Source: Stenotrophomonas nitritireducens (GTDB lineage: Bacteria; Pseudomonadota; Gammaproteobacteria; Xanthomonadales; Xanthomonadaceae). Taken from it: 64,000 bases of DNA. Positions 53,818 to 62,919 of the stretch are shown one piece after another (position 1 is the first letter of the stretch; every line of letters begins with the position of its first letter). The stretch covers positions 186,001 to 250,000 of the forward strand of contig NZ_LDJG01000005.1 in NCBI RefSeq assembly GCF_001431425.1, given 5' to 3'. The translations under genes and the position numbers were made by a program. The notes under the pieces were generated by a model. That model had not been told where the DNA came from. It did not search any database and saw nothing but the letters and a program-made list of their open reading frames with translations.

Positions 53818-54819
53818 ATGACCCGCTGGTGGTCGCGCCTGCGACCGGACAACTTCACCCTCGCCCTGCTCGCTACCGTGGCCCTGGCCACCGTGCTGCC
53901 GATGACCGGCGCCGCCGCGCACGGACTGGACCGTTTCACCGACCTGGCCATCGCCGCGCTGTTCTTCCTGCACGGCGCGCGCCTGCCGCGCGAATCCATC
54001 ATCGCCGGCATGCTGCACTGGCGCCTGCACCTGGTCATCCTGGCCTGCACCTTCGTGCTGTTCCCATTGCTGGGCCTGGCATTCAAGCCGCTGGCCGGGC
54101 CGGTACTGACGCCGGACCTCTATATCGGCGTGCTGTTCCTGTGCGCACTGCCGTCCACGGTGCAGTCGTCCATCGCCTTCACCTCGATGGCCGGCGGCAA
54201 TGTGCCGGCCGCGGTATGCGCGGCGTCGCTGTCCAGCATCCTCGGCGTGTTCCTGACCCCGCTGCTGATGGGCCTGCTGGCCGGCAGCCAGGGCGGCATG
54301 GCCGATCCGCTGCATGCGGTCGGCGCGATCATGCTGCAGTTGCTGGTTCCGTTCGTCGCCGGCCACCTGCTGCGGCCGTGGATCGCCCGCTGGGTGGAAC
54401 GGCAGCGCGCGCTGCTGCGCTATACCGACCAGGGCACGGTGCTGCTGGTGGTCTACGGCGCCTTCGGCGAATCGGTGGTCGAGGGCCTGTGGCACAAGAC
54501 CCCGGTCGGCTCGCTGCTCGCCGCCGCGCTGGTGGCCGTGGTGCTGCTGGCCATCGCCATGCCCGGCATCACCTGGCTGGCACGGCGGCTGGGCTTCAGC
54601 CGGGAGGACGAGATTCCCATCGTGTTCTGCGGCTCCAAGAAGAGCCTGGCCACAGGCGTGCCGATCGCCAAGGTGCTGTTCGCCGGCGGCAGCCTTGGCG
54701 CGATCGTGCTGCCGATCATGATCTACCACCAGATCCAGCTGATCGTCTGCGCGATGGTGGCCCAGCGCTACGCGCGGTCGGCAGCCGGGAAGCAAGGTCC
54801 AGGCGCCAGCAGCCGCTAA
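53818..54819 (+). CDS. Bile acid:sodium symporter (BASS) family transporter, YfeH-like
   Basis: 333-aa inner-membrane protein with about nine or ten TM helices. Family marks are LAIAALFFLHGARLPRESII in the first repeat, FLCALPSTVQSSIAFTSMAG (unwound sodium-site helix), CAASLSSILGVFLTPLLMGL, and FCGSKKSLATGVPIAKVLFA in the second repeat. The SKKSLATG form is typical of the YfeH branch, whose substrate is not established. AAGGA upstream of ATG 53818. It lies 30 bases after the phosphatase-like gene and is convergent with ctaB. Confidence 0.9.
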   Translation: MTRWWSRLRPDNFTLALLATVALATVLPMTGAAAHGLDRFTDLAIAALFFLHGARLPRESIIAGMLHWRLHLVILACTFVLFPLLGLAFKPLAGPVLTPDLYIGVLFLCALPSTVQSSIAFTSMAGGNVPAAVCAASLSSILGVFLTPLLMGLLAGSQGGMADPLHAVGAIMLQLLVPFVAGHLLRPWIARWVERQRALLRYTDQGTVLLVVYGAFGESVVEGLWHKTPVGSLLAAALVAVVLLAIAMPGITWLARRLGFSREDEIPIVFCGSKKSLATGVPIAKVLFAGGSLGAIVLPIMIYHQIQLIVCAMVAQRYARSAAGKQGPGASSR

Positions 54820-54824
54820 GGCAG

Positions 54825-54847
54825 CGGCAGGAGCCAAGCTCCTGCCG
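54825..54847. terminator. Hairpin between convergent BASS and ctaB genes
   Basis: Perfect 10-bp stem CGGCAGGAGC / GCTCCTGCCG with a CAA loop, 5 bases after the BASS stop and 40 bases beyond the ctaB stop. No T-tract; likely a bidirectional transcript end. Confidence 0.55.
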
Positions 54848-54886
54848 TCACCGGCTCCTGTTTCCCGGCTACTGCCGGCTGCTGCC

Positions 54887-55780
54887 TCAAAGCCAGGGCA
54901 GCAGCCAGTGGTCGACCAGCAGGAAGGCGAACAGCGCCATCAGGTAGACCACCGAGTAGCCGAACATCTGCATGTTGAACATCTCGTCCGGCGGGTCCTG
55001 CATCTTCCATGCGTACCACAGGAACACGAGGTTCAGCACGGTGGCGCCGCCGAGGTAGAACACGCCGCTCATGCCCAGTGCGACCGGCAGCAGGGTCACC
55101 ACCACCAGCACCACCGAATAGAACAGGATCTGCCGGCGCGTATGCGGCACGCCATGGGTGACCGGCAGCATCGGCACCGCCGCCTTGGCGTAGTCGGCGC
55201 GGCGGAAGATTGCCAGCGCCCAGAAATGCGGCGGCGTCCACACGAAGATGATCAGCACCAGCAGCGATGCGTAGGCCCAGTCCGAGGCGCCCTCCATGCC
55301 GGTGACCGCGGCCCAGCCCAGCATCGGCGGCATGGCGCCGGCAAGGCCGCCGATGACGATGTTCTGCGAGGTCGCATGCTTGAGGTACACGGTGTAGACC
55401 ACCGCGTAGCCGATCAGCGAGGCGAAGGTCAGCACCGCGGTGAGCATGTTCACCCACAGCATCAGGATGGTCATCGACAGCGCGGTGAGCGCAGCGGCGA
55501 ACACCAGCACCTGCCGCGAGGACACCTTGCCGACCACCAGCGGGCGCCACGAGGTGCGCGCCATCCGCGCGTCGATGCGCGCGTCCAGCAACTGGTTGAT
55601 CGCCGCGGCCGCCGCCGCCGACAACCAGATGCCGATGAAGCCCAGCGCACCGGTCACCGCCTGCGCGGCGGTCGGCCAGCCGGGAATCGCCAGGAACATG
55701 CCCACCAGCGCGGTGAACACGATCAGGGCCACCACCTTGGGCTTGGTCAGGTCCCAGTAATCGCGCACGGTCGTCGTCAT
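54887..55780 (-). CDS. ctaB: Heme O synthase (protoheme IX farnesyltransferase)
   Basis: 297-aa UbiA-family prenyltransferase (CtaB/CyoE) that adds a farnesyl chain to heme B to make heme O, precursor of heme A for the aa3 oxidase. The first acidic motif is [20 protein letters not shown] (N-x3-D-x3-D), and the second block is [33 protein letters not shown] and nine TM helices are present. ATG 55780, with CGGAG upstream, is preferred over GTG 55798; it follows the ctaA stop by four bases. Last gene of the oxidase operon. Confidence 0.96.
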   Translation of the reverse strand: MTTTVRDYWDLTKPKVVALIVFTALVGMFLAIPGWPTAAQAVTGALGFIGIWLSAAAAAAINQLLDARIDARMARTSWRPLVVGKVSSRQVLVFAAALTALSMTILMLWVNMLTAVLTFASLIGYAVVYTVYLKHATSQNIVIGGLAGAMPPMLGWAAVTGMEGASDWAYASLLVLIIFVWTPPHFWALAIFRRADYAKAAVPMLPVTHGVPHTRRQILFYSVVLVVVTLLPVALGMSGVFYLGGATVLNLVFLWYAWKMQDPPDEMFNMQMFGYSVVYLMALFAFLLVDHWLLPWL

Positions 55781-55784
55781 CGGC

Positions 55785-56948
55785 TTACTCCGGGGCACGC
55801 AGCCGCGCCAGCAGCGAGACCAGCACGAACAACAGGAACACGGCGCCGCCGTTGTGCATCACCGCCACCGCCAGCGGCAGCGCGAGCTTGACGTTGAGCA
55901 CGCCCAGGGTGACCTGCAGCAGCACCAGCGCGCCCAGCGCGCTGGCCCAGCCGCGCATGCCCGGCAGGCGGAACATGCGCGCCGACAGCACCAGCAGGTA
56001 CAGCGCCAGCACCACGGCCAGCATCCGGTGCGCCATCTGGATGGCGATGCGCGAAGCGCCGTCGAGTACCCCGCCTTCATAGTCCACGCCGATGCCGCGC
56101 CACAGGGTGAAGCCTTCGGCGTAGTTCTGCTGCGGCCACCATTCGCTCACGCAACGCGGGAAGTTGTCCAGCGAAGCGCTGCCGCCGCCGCAGGCCAACG
56201 CGGCATAGTTGGCACTGACCCAGCCGCCCAGCGCGATCTGCAGCACCAGCAGCGCCAGCCCGGCGCGCAGCCACCAGCGCAGGCGCGGCGCCTGCGCCAG
56301 GGTGATCGGCAGGTGCGTGGCCTTCCATGCCATCCACACCAGCAGGCCGAACATCAGCATGCCGCCGAGCAGATGCCCCATCACCACGATGGGCTTGAGC
56401 AACCAGGTCACCGTCCACATGCCAAGCAGCGCCTGGAAGATCACGACAGCCAGGGTCAGCACCGCCGCGCGCGACAGGTCGATGTTGGACCAGCGCAGCG
56501 CCGCCAGCAGCAGGATCGCCTCGCCGCCGATGGCCAGCACGCTGGAGGCGACATGTTCGCCGCGCATGTACAGGGGAATGGCCAGCGCCACCAGCACCGA
56601 GGCGGTGACCACCTGCGCCACGCCCCAGCGGTGGCGGCGCGCGGCCAGCAGCGCCAGGACCAGGATTTCCACGCCCAGCAGGCCGGCCAGGAAACGGTGC
56701 ACCTGCTCGCGCCAGGCCTTGTGGCTTTCCAGCGGGCGGATCTCGCTGGCCACATGCTGCGCGGCTTCCACCTGCGTCTGCGGCCAGGTGACGCGGCCAT
56801 AGCAGGTCGGCCAGTCCGGACAGCTCAGCCCGGCATCGGACAGGCGCACGAACGAGCCGAACATGATCGTGCTCGCGGTCATGATCAGCGCGAACCACGC
56901 CAGGCGATGGAAGTTGCGGTACAGCGCCGGACGCGCGGGGGCATTCAT
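55785..56948 (-). CDS. ctaA: Heme A synthase
   Basis: 387-aa COX15/CtaA-type enzyme that oxidises the C8 methyl of heme O to a formyl group. It has eight TM helices in two repeats. Heme-ligand histidines lie in [17 protein letters not shown] and [13 protein letters not shown], with the second pair in [11 protein letters not shown] and [12 protein letters not shown] cysteine pair in the [10 protein letters not shown] loop is typical of type 1 enzymes. The start ATG 56948 is 10 bases after the preceding stop. Confidence 0.95.
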   Translation of the reverse strand: MNAPARPALYRNFHRLAWFALIMTASTIMFGSFVRLSDAGLSCPDWPTCYGRVTWPQTQVEAAQHVASEIRPLESHKAWREQVHRFLAGLLGVEILVLALLAARRHRWGVAQVVTASVLVALAIPLYMRGEHVASSVLAIGGEAILLLAALRWSNIDLSRAAVLTLAVVIFQALLGMWTVTWLLKPIVVMGHLLGGMLMFGLLVWMAWKATHLPITLAQAPRLRWWLRAGLALLVLQIALGGWVSANYAALACGGGSASLDNFPRCVSEWWPQQNYAEGFTLWRGIGVDYEGGVLDGASRIAIQMAHRMLAVVLALYLLVLSARMFRLPGMRGWASALGALVLLQVTLGVLNVKLALPLAVAVMHNGGAVFLLFVLVSLLARLRAPE

Positions 56949-56958
56949 CGAACGGGAC

Positions 56959-57534
56959 TCACTTCAGTTTCAACAGCCTGGAAAGATCGGTGCGCAGGCC
57001 ACCGGGGTCGAAGCCCGGCGCGTAACGCAATACCACGAAGCCGTTGGGATCGATCACGTAAACCGGGATGCCGGCGGGGTCGTCCACCCCCGGCAGCTTC
57101 GCCCGGAACGCCGGAGAAGCCTGCAGCACCTTCAGCGCCGGCGAGGCCGTCACCTGTTCCGGCGGCGCACCCAGCCACAGTATTTCGACATTATCCGCGT
57201 TATGGCCGAACAACTGCCACACCGTGTCCAGCTGCTGCGACAAAGTGACGCAGGCCGGCGCGCACTCCGCCGCCGGCGCCAGCACGATGCGCCAGTGGCG
57301 GGCGGCCGGATTCCATTCGTAGGGACTGCCGTCGGCCAGCCGCAGCGGCTCCTGGCGCAGGTCCAGCGGCGGTTCGAACAACTGCCCGTGGTTGCGGTTC
57401 ACCTGCGGCATCCAGCCGGAAAAGCGCAGGGCGCCGGCCAGCGCCATCGACCCGAAGAACATCGCGAAGATGATCAGCAGCACGCGGCGGCCGCGCTTGC
57501 GGATGATGAGTTGTTCCGGGGTCAGGGCATTCAT
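56959..57534 (-). CDS. Membrane-anchored thioredoxin/SCO-like protein of the oxidase operon
   Basis: 191-aa protein with one N-terminal TM (VLLIIFAMFFGSMALAGALR) and a periplasmic domain that looks thioredoxin-like. WRIVLAPAAECAPACVTLSQ carries a Cys91-x3-Cys95 pair like the copper-binding CxxxC of SCO proteins, and GIPVYVIDPNGFVVLRYAPG fits the late strand with cis-proline. The usual SCO copper histidine is not evident. Position between SURF1 and ctaA suggests a role in copper or thiol handling for oxidase assembly. ATG 57534 is preferred to ATG 57543. Confidence 0.75.
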   Translation of the reverse strand: MNALTPEQLIIRKRGRRVLLIIFAMFFGSMALAGALRFSGWMPQVNRNHGQLFEPPLDLRQEPLRLADGSPYEWNPAARHWRIVLAPAAECAPACVTLSQQLDTVWQLFGHNADNVEILWLGAPPEQVTASPALKVLQASPAFRAKLPGVDDPAGIPVYVIDPNGFVVLRYAPGFDPGGLRTDLSRLLKLK

Positions 57535-57561
57535 GTGCGGCATTTTCCCATGGCTTGGCGT

Positions 57562-58275
57562 TCAGCGCCTGCGGCGGCGGCGCCGGTGCAGCATGGCGGC
57601 GATCACCAGCACCGCCAGCGCCATGGCTAACCATTGCACCGCATAGCCGAGATGGCGCGAAGGCGGCAGCGTATTGGGCAGCAGGTCCAGGTCGCGGGTG
57701 TAGCCCAGCGGCGATGCCGGATCCAGCCGCAGCACGTACCCCGCCAGCCCCGCGGCCGGAAGCCGCAGCTGCGCGGCGATGGCGGGGAAATCCAGGCGCG
57801 TGGCCAGCCACACCTGCAGCTGCGAGGTATCGGCCAGTGCCGGCCCCAACGCGATCCCGGGCGACGGCGGCGGCGCCCACAGGCCCTGCACCTCGATCCG
57901 GCCCTGCAGCGGCGCGATGGGCGGCAGCTGGCGGTCGGCCGGCAACGGCAACCAGCCCAGATCGACCAGCACCGCGCCACCATCCGCACGCGCGGCCTGG
58001 TACACCTTCAGGCCGGCACGGCCTTCGCGCAGCTGGTTGTCCAGCAGCACCGTGGCGGGCAGGAATTCCAGGCGGTCATGCACCCAGTGCAGCGTTTCCG
58101 GCGCGCGCATCGCCCGCGCCAGCGTCATCGCACCGCTGCGGTCCGGCGGCACCTGCGCCAGCAGCGCCTGCTTTTCGTGCATGCGCTGCAACTGCCAGAC
58201 GCCCAGCGCGCTGAACGCGGCGGCTACCACCAGCGCCAGCAACCAGCCGAAGATGCCCGTGTGCTGTCGCGTCAT
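57562..58275 (-). CDS. SURF1-family oxidase assembly protein
   Basis: 237-aa inner-membrane protein with two TM helices flanking a periplasmic domain. The first contains FGWLLALVVAAAFSALGVWQ and WQLQRMHEK, typical of SURF1; the C-terminal helix is preceded by HLGYAVQWLAMALAVL, the family's GY-x2-QW motif. It binds or delivers heme A to subunit I. ATG 58275 is chosen; an upstream frame to 58320 lacks homology. The C-terminus is a run of arginines. It continues the oxidase operon after the antisense DUF2909 gene. Confidence 0.92.
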   Translation of the reverse strand: MTRQHTGIFGWLLALVVAAAFSALGVWQLQRMHEKQALLAQVPPDRSGAMTLARAMRAPETLHWVHDRLEFLPATVLLDNQLREGRAGLKVYQAARADGGAVLVDLGWLPLPADRQLPPIAPLQGRIEVQGLWAPPPSPGIALGPALADTSQLQVWLATRLDFPAIAAQLRLPAAGLAGYVLRLDPASPLGYTRDLDLLPNTLPPSRHLGYAVQWLAMALAVLVIAAMLHRRRRRRR

Positions 58276-58332
58276 GACAAGCGCGCCGCGAGCAGGTGAG
58301 ATAGCACCGCCTTCCCACACTCAGAGCCGTGC

Positions 58333-58551
58333 ATGAATGATTCGCTGAAGACACTGCTGGTGATCGCGTTCCTGATCGTCATCGTCTGGAATCTTGGCGC
58401 CGGGCTGTACTACCTGATGATCGATCGTGGCCAGACCAAGCGCACAGTCAATGCGCTGACCCGGCGCATCGTGCTGTCGGTGGTGCTGATCCTGCTGGTC
58501 GTCCTTGGCATCTATAGCGGCTGGATCAGGCCGCACGGTGTCGGCGGCTGA
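58333..58551 (+). CDS. Twin-transmembrane protein (DUF2909)
   Basis: 72-aa protein with two TM helices, LLVIAFLIVIVWNLGAGLYY and VLSVVLILLVVLGIYSGWI, joined by a basic loop with QTKRTVNALTRRI. The family sits in cytochrome oxidase clusters of gamma- and betaproteobacteria. Here it is on the opposite strand to all other oxidase genes, between coxIII and the SURF1 gene, and is followed by a terminator that both strands could use. Function unknown. Confidence 0.85.
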   Translation: MNDSLKTLLVIAFLIVIVWNLGAGLYYLMIDRGQTKRTVNALTRRIVLSVVLILLVVLGIYSGWIRPHGVGG

Positions 58552-58605
58552 AGCCAGGGGTTTACATGCAGCGGGCGGACCCGTGAACGGGCGAGCCCAT
58601 GAAGC

Positions 58606-58660
58606 AAAGGGGAGCGGTGAACCGGGGATCGATCCCCAGTGCTCCGCTCCCCGCTTTTTT
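58606..58660 (+). terminator. Terminator between DUF2909 and coxIII genes
   Basis: Stem GGGGAGCGG / CCGCTCCCC (58609-58617/58644-58652) encloses the self-complementary GGGGATCGATCCCC, then GC and six T residues. It is a classical terminator for the plus-strand gene. On the minus strand the same hairpin is 16 bases beyond the coxIII stop, with only CTTT after it, so it may attenuate the operon before the SURF1 gene. Confidence 0.85.
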
Positions 58661-58668
58661 CCCGCCGT

Positions 58669-59544
58669 TTACAGCACGTAGACGAACAGGAACAGCATCA
58701 GCCACACCACGTCGACGAAGTGCCAGTACCACGCCGCGGCCTCGAAGCCGAAATGGTTGTCGCGGGTGAAGTGCCCCTTGGCCGAGCGCAGCCACATGAC
58801 GATCAGCATGATCGTGCCCAGCGCCACGTGCGCGCCGTGGAAGCCGGTGAGCATGAAGAAGGTGGAGCCGTAGATGCCCGAGCCCAGGGTCAGGTTGAGC
58901 TCGCCGTAGGCATGCATGTATTCCTCGGCCTGGAAGAACAGGAACACGCAGCCCAGCAGCACGGTAGCGCCCAGCCAGATCAGCAGCTGGCGGCGGTTGC
59001 CGGCCTTGAGCGCATGGTGGGCGATGGTCAGGGTCGCGCCCGAGGTCAGCAGGATCAGCGTGTTGACCAGCGGCAGGCCCCACGCCGGGATGGTCTGGAA
59101 CAAGCCGCCGACGCTGCCCGGGCCGTTGCTCGGCCATGCGGCCGAATAGCCGTCCCACAGGATCTCGTTGGTCGCCACGCCGTGGCCTTCGCCGCCCAGC
59201 CAGGGCAGGCCGTACACGCGGGTGTAGAACAGCGCGCCGAAGAAGGCGCCGAAGAACATCACTTCGGAGAAGATGAACCAGACCATCCCCATGCGGAACG
59301 AGCCATCGACCTGGCGGTTGTAGTTCCCGCCGACCGATTCGCGGATCACGTCGCCGAACCACAGGAACAGGGTGAACACCAGCATCGCCAGGCCAAGGAA
59401 GAAGGTCCAGCGACCCCAGCTGGCGTCGTTGAGCCAGCTGGCCACTCCGACCATCAGCACCAGCATGGAAATCGAGCCGACGAAGGGCCAGCGACTCTGG
59501 CTCGGCACGAAGTAGACGTTGGCATCAGGCGTGTTGTGGGCCAT
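58669..59544 (-). CDS. ctaE: Cytochrome c oxidase subunit III
   Basis: 291-aa inner-membrane subunit with seven TM helices. It shows RMGMVWFIFSEVMFFGAFFG, with the conserved membrane glutamate, LPLVNTLILLTSGATLTIAH, QAEEYMHAYGELNLTLGSGI, FFMLTGFHGAHVALGTIMLI, and the ending FEAAAWYWHFVDVVWLMLFL. It supports proton uptake and stability of the aa3 oxidase. It lies 21 bases after ctaG. Confidence 0.97.
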   Translation of the reverse strand: MAHNTPDANVYFVPSQSRWPFVGSISMLVLMVGVASWLNDASWGRWTFFLGLAMLVFTLFLWFGDVIRESVGGNYNRQVDGSFRMGMVWFIFSEVMFFGAFFGALFYTRVYGLPWLGGEGHGVATNEILWDGYSAAWPSNGPGSVGGLFQTIPAWGLPLVNTLILLTSGATLTIAHHALKAGNRRQLLIWLGATVLLGCVFLFFQAEEYMHAYGELNLTLGSGIYGSTFFMLTGFHGAHVALGTIMLIVMWLRSAKGHFTRDNHFGFEAAAWYWHFVDVVWLMLFLFVYVL

Positions 59545-59565
59545 GGCTTGCTTCCGGATCCGTGG

Positions 59566-60153
59566 TCAGGGGGCCGCGTGCGACGAGCCAGCGGCCGAGG
59601 CCGGTGCCAGCTGCGCCGTCAGCGCGTCGTTCTTGTAGAAGGTATAGGACAGGGTGATCGTGCGGACGTCTGCGGGCAGGTCCGGATCGACGATGAAACG
59701 CACCGGCATCTCGCGCTGCTCGCCGGCCTGCAGGGTCTGCGCGGTGAAGCAGAAACACTCGGTCTTGTTGAAATAGCCGGAGGCGCGCGCCGGAGCCACC
59801 GAGGGCACCGCGCTGCCGACCAGCGCGTGCTCGCTGTCGTTGCGGGCGAAATACAGCGCTTCGTTCAACTCGCCCGGCACCACTTCCATCGTCAGCTTTT
59901 CCGGATGGAAGGCCCACGGCAGCTTGGAATTGACGCCACCATCGAACTCGACCCGCACCACGCGCCTGTCGGTCGGGGCCTGGGAGGCGGCGACCTGGCT
60001 GGCGCCGCGCTCAAGACGGACGCCGAAGACCTTTTCGCAGGCGATGCGGTACAGCGGCACCAGCGAGAAGGTCAGCACGAACACGCCCAGCGCCACGCCG
60101 AGCAACCGGACGATGCCGGCATTGCGTTCGGGCCGGGGCGCGGGCGTGGTCAA
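59566..60153 (-). CDS. ctaG: Cytochrome c oxidase assembly protein CtaG (Cox11)
   Basis: 195-aa copper chaperone for the CuB site. One N-terminal TM ([20 protein letters not shown]), then a periplasmic immunoglobulin-like domain with the copper motif Cys-Phe-Cys in [13 protein letters not shown], preceded by PWAFHPE and followed by [11 protein letters not shown]. The start is TTG 60153, which overlaps the stop of the 44-codon gene upstream (TTGA). No in-frame ATG exists nearby, and the protein is full length from this codon. Confidence 0.94.
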   Translation of the reverse strand: MTTPAPRPERNAGIVRLLGVALGVFVLTFSLVPLYRIACEKVFGVRLERGASQVAASQAPTDRRVVRVEFDGGVNSKLPWAFHPEKLTMEVVPGELNEALYFARNDSEHALVGSAVPSVAPARASGYFNKTECFCFTAQTLQAGEQREMPVRFIVDPDLPADVRTITLSYTFYKNDALTAQLAPASAAGSSHAAP

Positions 60154-60284
60154 TGCGCCAGCACCCCGGACAGGATGAAGCCGGCGTAGATCGCCACCGC
60201 GATCAGGCCCACCACCAGCGCCGTGCGCCGCGAACGGCGGCGGCGCAGGGCCAGTTCATCGGATTGCCAGTCGGGACGGCTCAT
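60150..60284 (-). CDS. 44-aa small membrane protein of the oxidase operon
   Basis: Small gene between ctaD and cta[21 protein letters not shown], then one TM helix ([20 protein letters not shown]) and VLAH. The start ATG 60284 lies 10 bases after the ctaD stop, and the stop TGA overlaps the TTG start of ctaG. Positively charged residues before the helix predict an N-in topology. Short one-helix proteins at this spot are annotated as cytochrome oxidase small assembly proteins in related bacteria. It is easily missed because of its size. Confidence 0.82.
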   Translation of the reverse strand: MSRPDWQSDELALRRRRSRRTALVVGLIAVAIYAGFILSGVLAH

Positions 60285-60294
60285 GATGCGCGCC

Positions 60295-61905
60295 TCAGTG
60301 GGTGACGTCGTCATGGGCCAGGTCGCCCGGCTGGATCACCGGCGGCACGGTGAAGGTATGCGCCGGCGCCGGCGACGGCACGGTCCACTCAAGACCCTTG
60401 GCGCTTTCCCAAGCGCGCGCCTCGGCGCGCTTGCCGCTGCGCAGCGACGACAGCAGGATGGCGGCCATCAGGAACGGGGTGACGAACATGCCGAACGCGC
60501 CGATCGAGCTGACCATGTTCCAGTCGGCGAACACCGGGTTGTAGTCCGGGATGCGGCGCGGCATGCCAGCCAGGCCGAGGAAGTGCTGCGGGAAGAACAG
60601 CAGGTTGACGAACACCATCGTCCACCAGAAATGCACCTTGCCCCAGAACTCGTTGTACATGCGGCCGGTCCACTTCGGCCACCAGTAGTAGACCGCGGCG
60701 ATCAAGGCCAGCACCGCGCCGGTGACCAGCACGTAGTGGAAGTGGGCGACCACGAAATAGGTGTCGTGGTACTGGAAGTCGGCCGGCACGATGGCCAGCA
60801 TCAGGCCGGAGAAGCCGCCGATGCTGAACAGCACCACGAAGGCGATGGAGAACAGCATCGGGGTCTCGAAGGTCAGCGAGCCCTTCCACATCGTGCTGAC
60901 CCAGTTGAACACCTTCACGCCGGTCGGGATCGAGATCAGCATGGTGGCGAACATGAAGTAGATCTCGCCGCCCAGCGGCATGCCCACCGTGAACATGTGG
61001 TGCGCCCACACGATGAACGACAGGAACGCGATGGCCGCGGTCGCGTAGACCATCGCCTGGTAGCCGAACAGCGGCTTGCGGCTGAAGGTCGGGAGGATCT
61101 CGCTGACCACGCCGAACGCCGGCAGGATCATGATGTAGACCTCGGGGTGCCCGAAGAACCAGAAGATGTGCTGGTACATCACCGGGTCGCCGCCGCCGGC
61201 GGCGTTGAAGAAGCTGGTGCCGAAGAACTTGTCGGTCAGCAGCATGGTCACCGCGCCGGCCAGCACCGGCATCACCGCGATCAGCAGGAACGCGGTGATC
61301 AGCCAGGTCCAGCAGAAGATCGGCATCTTCAGCAGGTCGATGCCCGGCGCGCGCATGTTGAGCACGGTGGCGATGATGTTGATCGCGCCCATGATCGAGC
61401 TGATGCCGGCCACGTGGATCGCGAACACGCTGAAGGCGACGTTGTAGCCGCCCTGCAGCGACAGCGGCGGGTACATGGTCCAGCCGCCGGCGGGCGCGCC
61501 GCCAGGCAGGAACAGGGTCAGCAGCAGCAGGGTGAAGGCCACCGGCAGCAGCCAGAACGACCAGTTGTTCATGCGCGGCAGCGCCATGTCCGGCGCGCCG
61601 ATCTGCAGCGGGATCATCCAGTTGGCGAGGCCGACGAAGGCCGGCATCACGCCGCCGAAGATCATCACCAGCGCGTGCACGGTGGTCATCTGGTTGAAGA
61701 ATTCAGGCTTCATGTGCTGAAGCCCGGGCTCCATCAGCTCCCAGCGGATCAGCACCGACATGAAGGCGCCGACGATGAACATCAGGAAGCTGAAAAGCAG
61801 GTACAGCGTCCCGATGTCCTTGTGGTTGGTGGAGAAAAACCAACGCTCGAAGAAGCCCTGCTGGTGACCGTGATGGTCGGAGTGGCCCACTGCGGAGTTC
61901 GCCAT
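60295..61905 (-). CDS. ctaD: Cytochrome c oxidase subunit I
   Basis: 536-aa catalytic subunit of the aa3 heme-copper oxidase, with 12 TM helices. Heme a ligands are His77 (MTTVHALVMIFGGVMP) and the second His of AHFHYVLVTG, whose first His binds heme a3. CuB ligands lie in FFGHPEVYIMILP (with the cross-linked tyrosine) and IVWAHHMFTVGMPL. The K- and D-channel residues appear present. It reduces oxygen to water and pumps protons. It lies 64 bases after ctaC in the same operon. Confidence 0.98.
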   Translation of the reverse strand: MANSAVGHSDHHGHQQGFFERWFFSTNHKDIGTLYLLFSFLMFIVGAFMSVLIRWELMEPGLQHMKPEFFNQMTTVHALVMIFGGVMPAFVGLANWMIPLQIGAPDMALPRMNNWSFWLLPVAFTLLLLTLFLPGGAPAGGWTMYPPLSLQGGYNVAFSVFAIHVAGISSIMGAINIIATVLNMRAPGIDLLKMPIFCWTWLITAFLLIAVMPVLAGAVTMLLTDKFFGTSFFNAAGGGDPVMYQHIFWFFGHPEVYIMILPAFGVVSEILPTFSRKPLFGYQAMVYATAAIAFLSFIVWAHHMFTVGMPLGGEIYFMFATMLISIPTGVKVFNWVSTMWKGSLTFETPMLFSIAFVVLFSIGGFSGLMLAIVPADFQYHDTYFVVAHFHYVLVTGAVLALIAAVYYWWPKWTGRMYNEFWGKVHFWWTMVFVNLLFFPQHFLGLAGMPRRIPDYNPVFADWNMVSSIGAFGMFVTPFLMAAILLSSLRSGKRAEARAWESAKGLEWTVPSPAPAHTFTVPPVIQPGDLAHDDVTH

Positions 61906-61969
61906 TGCAGCTATACCTCGTTATCCAGTTTCCAGGCATCGCGCCGGCCAGGGCCGGCGCGCAGCGGTA

Positions 61970-62902
61970 TCAGGCGCCAGCCGCCGCAGGCGCCGGTTCC
62001 GCGGCGGGCGCGGCCTCCGGCTGCGGGGCGTCGGTGGCGGGCGCGGCGGCAGGAGCGGGTTCGGCCGCCGGCGCCGGAGCGGGCTTGCGCGAGGCCAGCC
62101 ACGTCTTGAATTCTTCCTTGGACACGGCCTTGACCACGATCGGCATGAAGCCATGGTCCTTGCCGCACAGTTCGGCGCACTGACCGCGGTACACGCCTTC
62201 CTGCTCGATGTTGGTCCAGCGCTCGTTGATGAAGCCCGGCACCGCGTCCTGCTTCCAGCCCAGCGCCGGCACCCACCAGGCATGGACCACGTCGTCGGAG
62301 GTGATGACGAAGCGGACCTTGGTATCCACCGGCAGCACCAGCGGGTTGTCCACGTCCAGCAGGTAATGCGGATCGGACGCCATGTTCGGCACCACGCCGC
62401 TCTGCCGCACCTCGTCGGACTTGCGGTCCAGGCGGCTGGTGAACTCGACGTTCTCGCCCAGGTACTCGTACTTCCACATCCACTGATAACCGGTGATCTT
62501 CACCGTCATCTCGGAGTCGCGGGTGTCGTACATGGAAATCAGCTTGGCCGTGGCCGGCCATGCCATCACCACCAGGATGATGATCGGGATGACGGTCCAG
62601 ATGATCTCGGCCTTGGTGTTGTGCGAGAACTGCGCCGCCACCGCGCCCTTGGACCTGCGGAACTTGAAGATCGCATAGCCCATCGCGACGAACACGATCA
62701 CGCCGATGACGGTACACACCCACAGCGCCACCATGTGCGCTTCCCACGCCATGCGCGCGGTATGGGTGACGCCCTTGCCCATGTTGAGCTGCCAGGGTTT
62801 TGGATCGCCCGCCTGGGCCCATGCCATCGGTGCCGCCAGCGCCATCGCCGCCAGCCCGAGTCCCTGCCTGAACCACATTCCCCACCTGTTGCTTTGCTTC
62901 AT
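61970..62902 (-). CDS. ctaC: Cytochrome c oxidase subunit II
   Basis: 310-aa subunit that receives electrons from cytochrome c. It has a signal peptide (GLGLAAMALAAPMAWAQA), two TM helices (WVCTVIGVIVFVAMGYAIFK and WTVIPIIILVVMAWPATAKL) and a cupredoxin domain. The CuA ligands are in VVHAWWVP and GQCAELCGKDHGFM. The last 45 residues are an Ala/Pro/Glu-rich tail of PAPAAEPAP-type repeats, probably disordered in the periplasm. No cytochrome c domain is fused. It follows the DUF2244 gene by 17 bases. Confidence 0.97.
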   Translation of the reverse strand: MKQSNRWGMWFRQGLGLAAMALAAPMAWAQAGDPKPWQLNMGKGVTHTARMAWEAHMVALWVCTVIGVIVFVAMGYAIFKFRRSKGAVAAQFSHNTKAEIIWTVIPIIILVVMAWPATAKLISMYDTRDSEMTVKITGYQWMWKYEYLGENVEFTSRLDRKSDEVRQSGVVPNMASDPHYLLDVDNPLVLPVDTKVRFVITSDDVVHAWWVPALGWKQDAVPGFINERWTNIEQEGVYRGQCAELCGKDHGFMPIVVKAVSKEEFKTWLASRKPAPAPAAEPAPAAAPATDAPQPEAAPAAEPAPAAAGA

Positions 62903-62919
62903 TGCCTAGACCCTTGACG

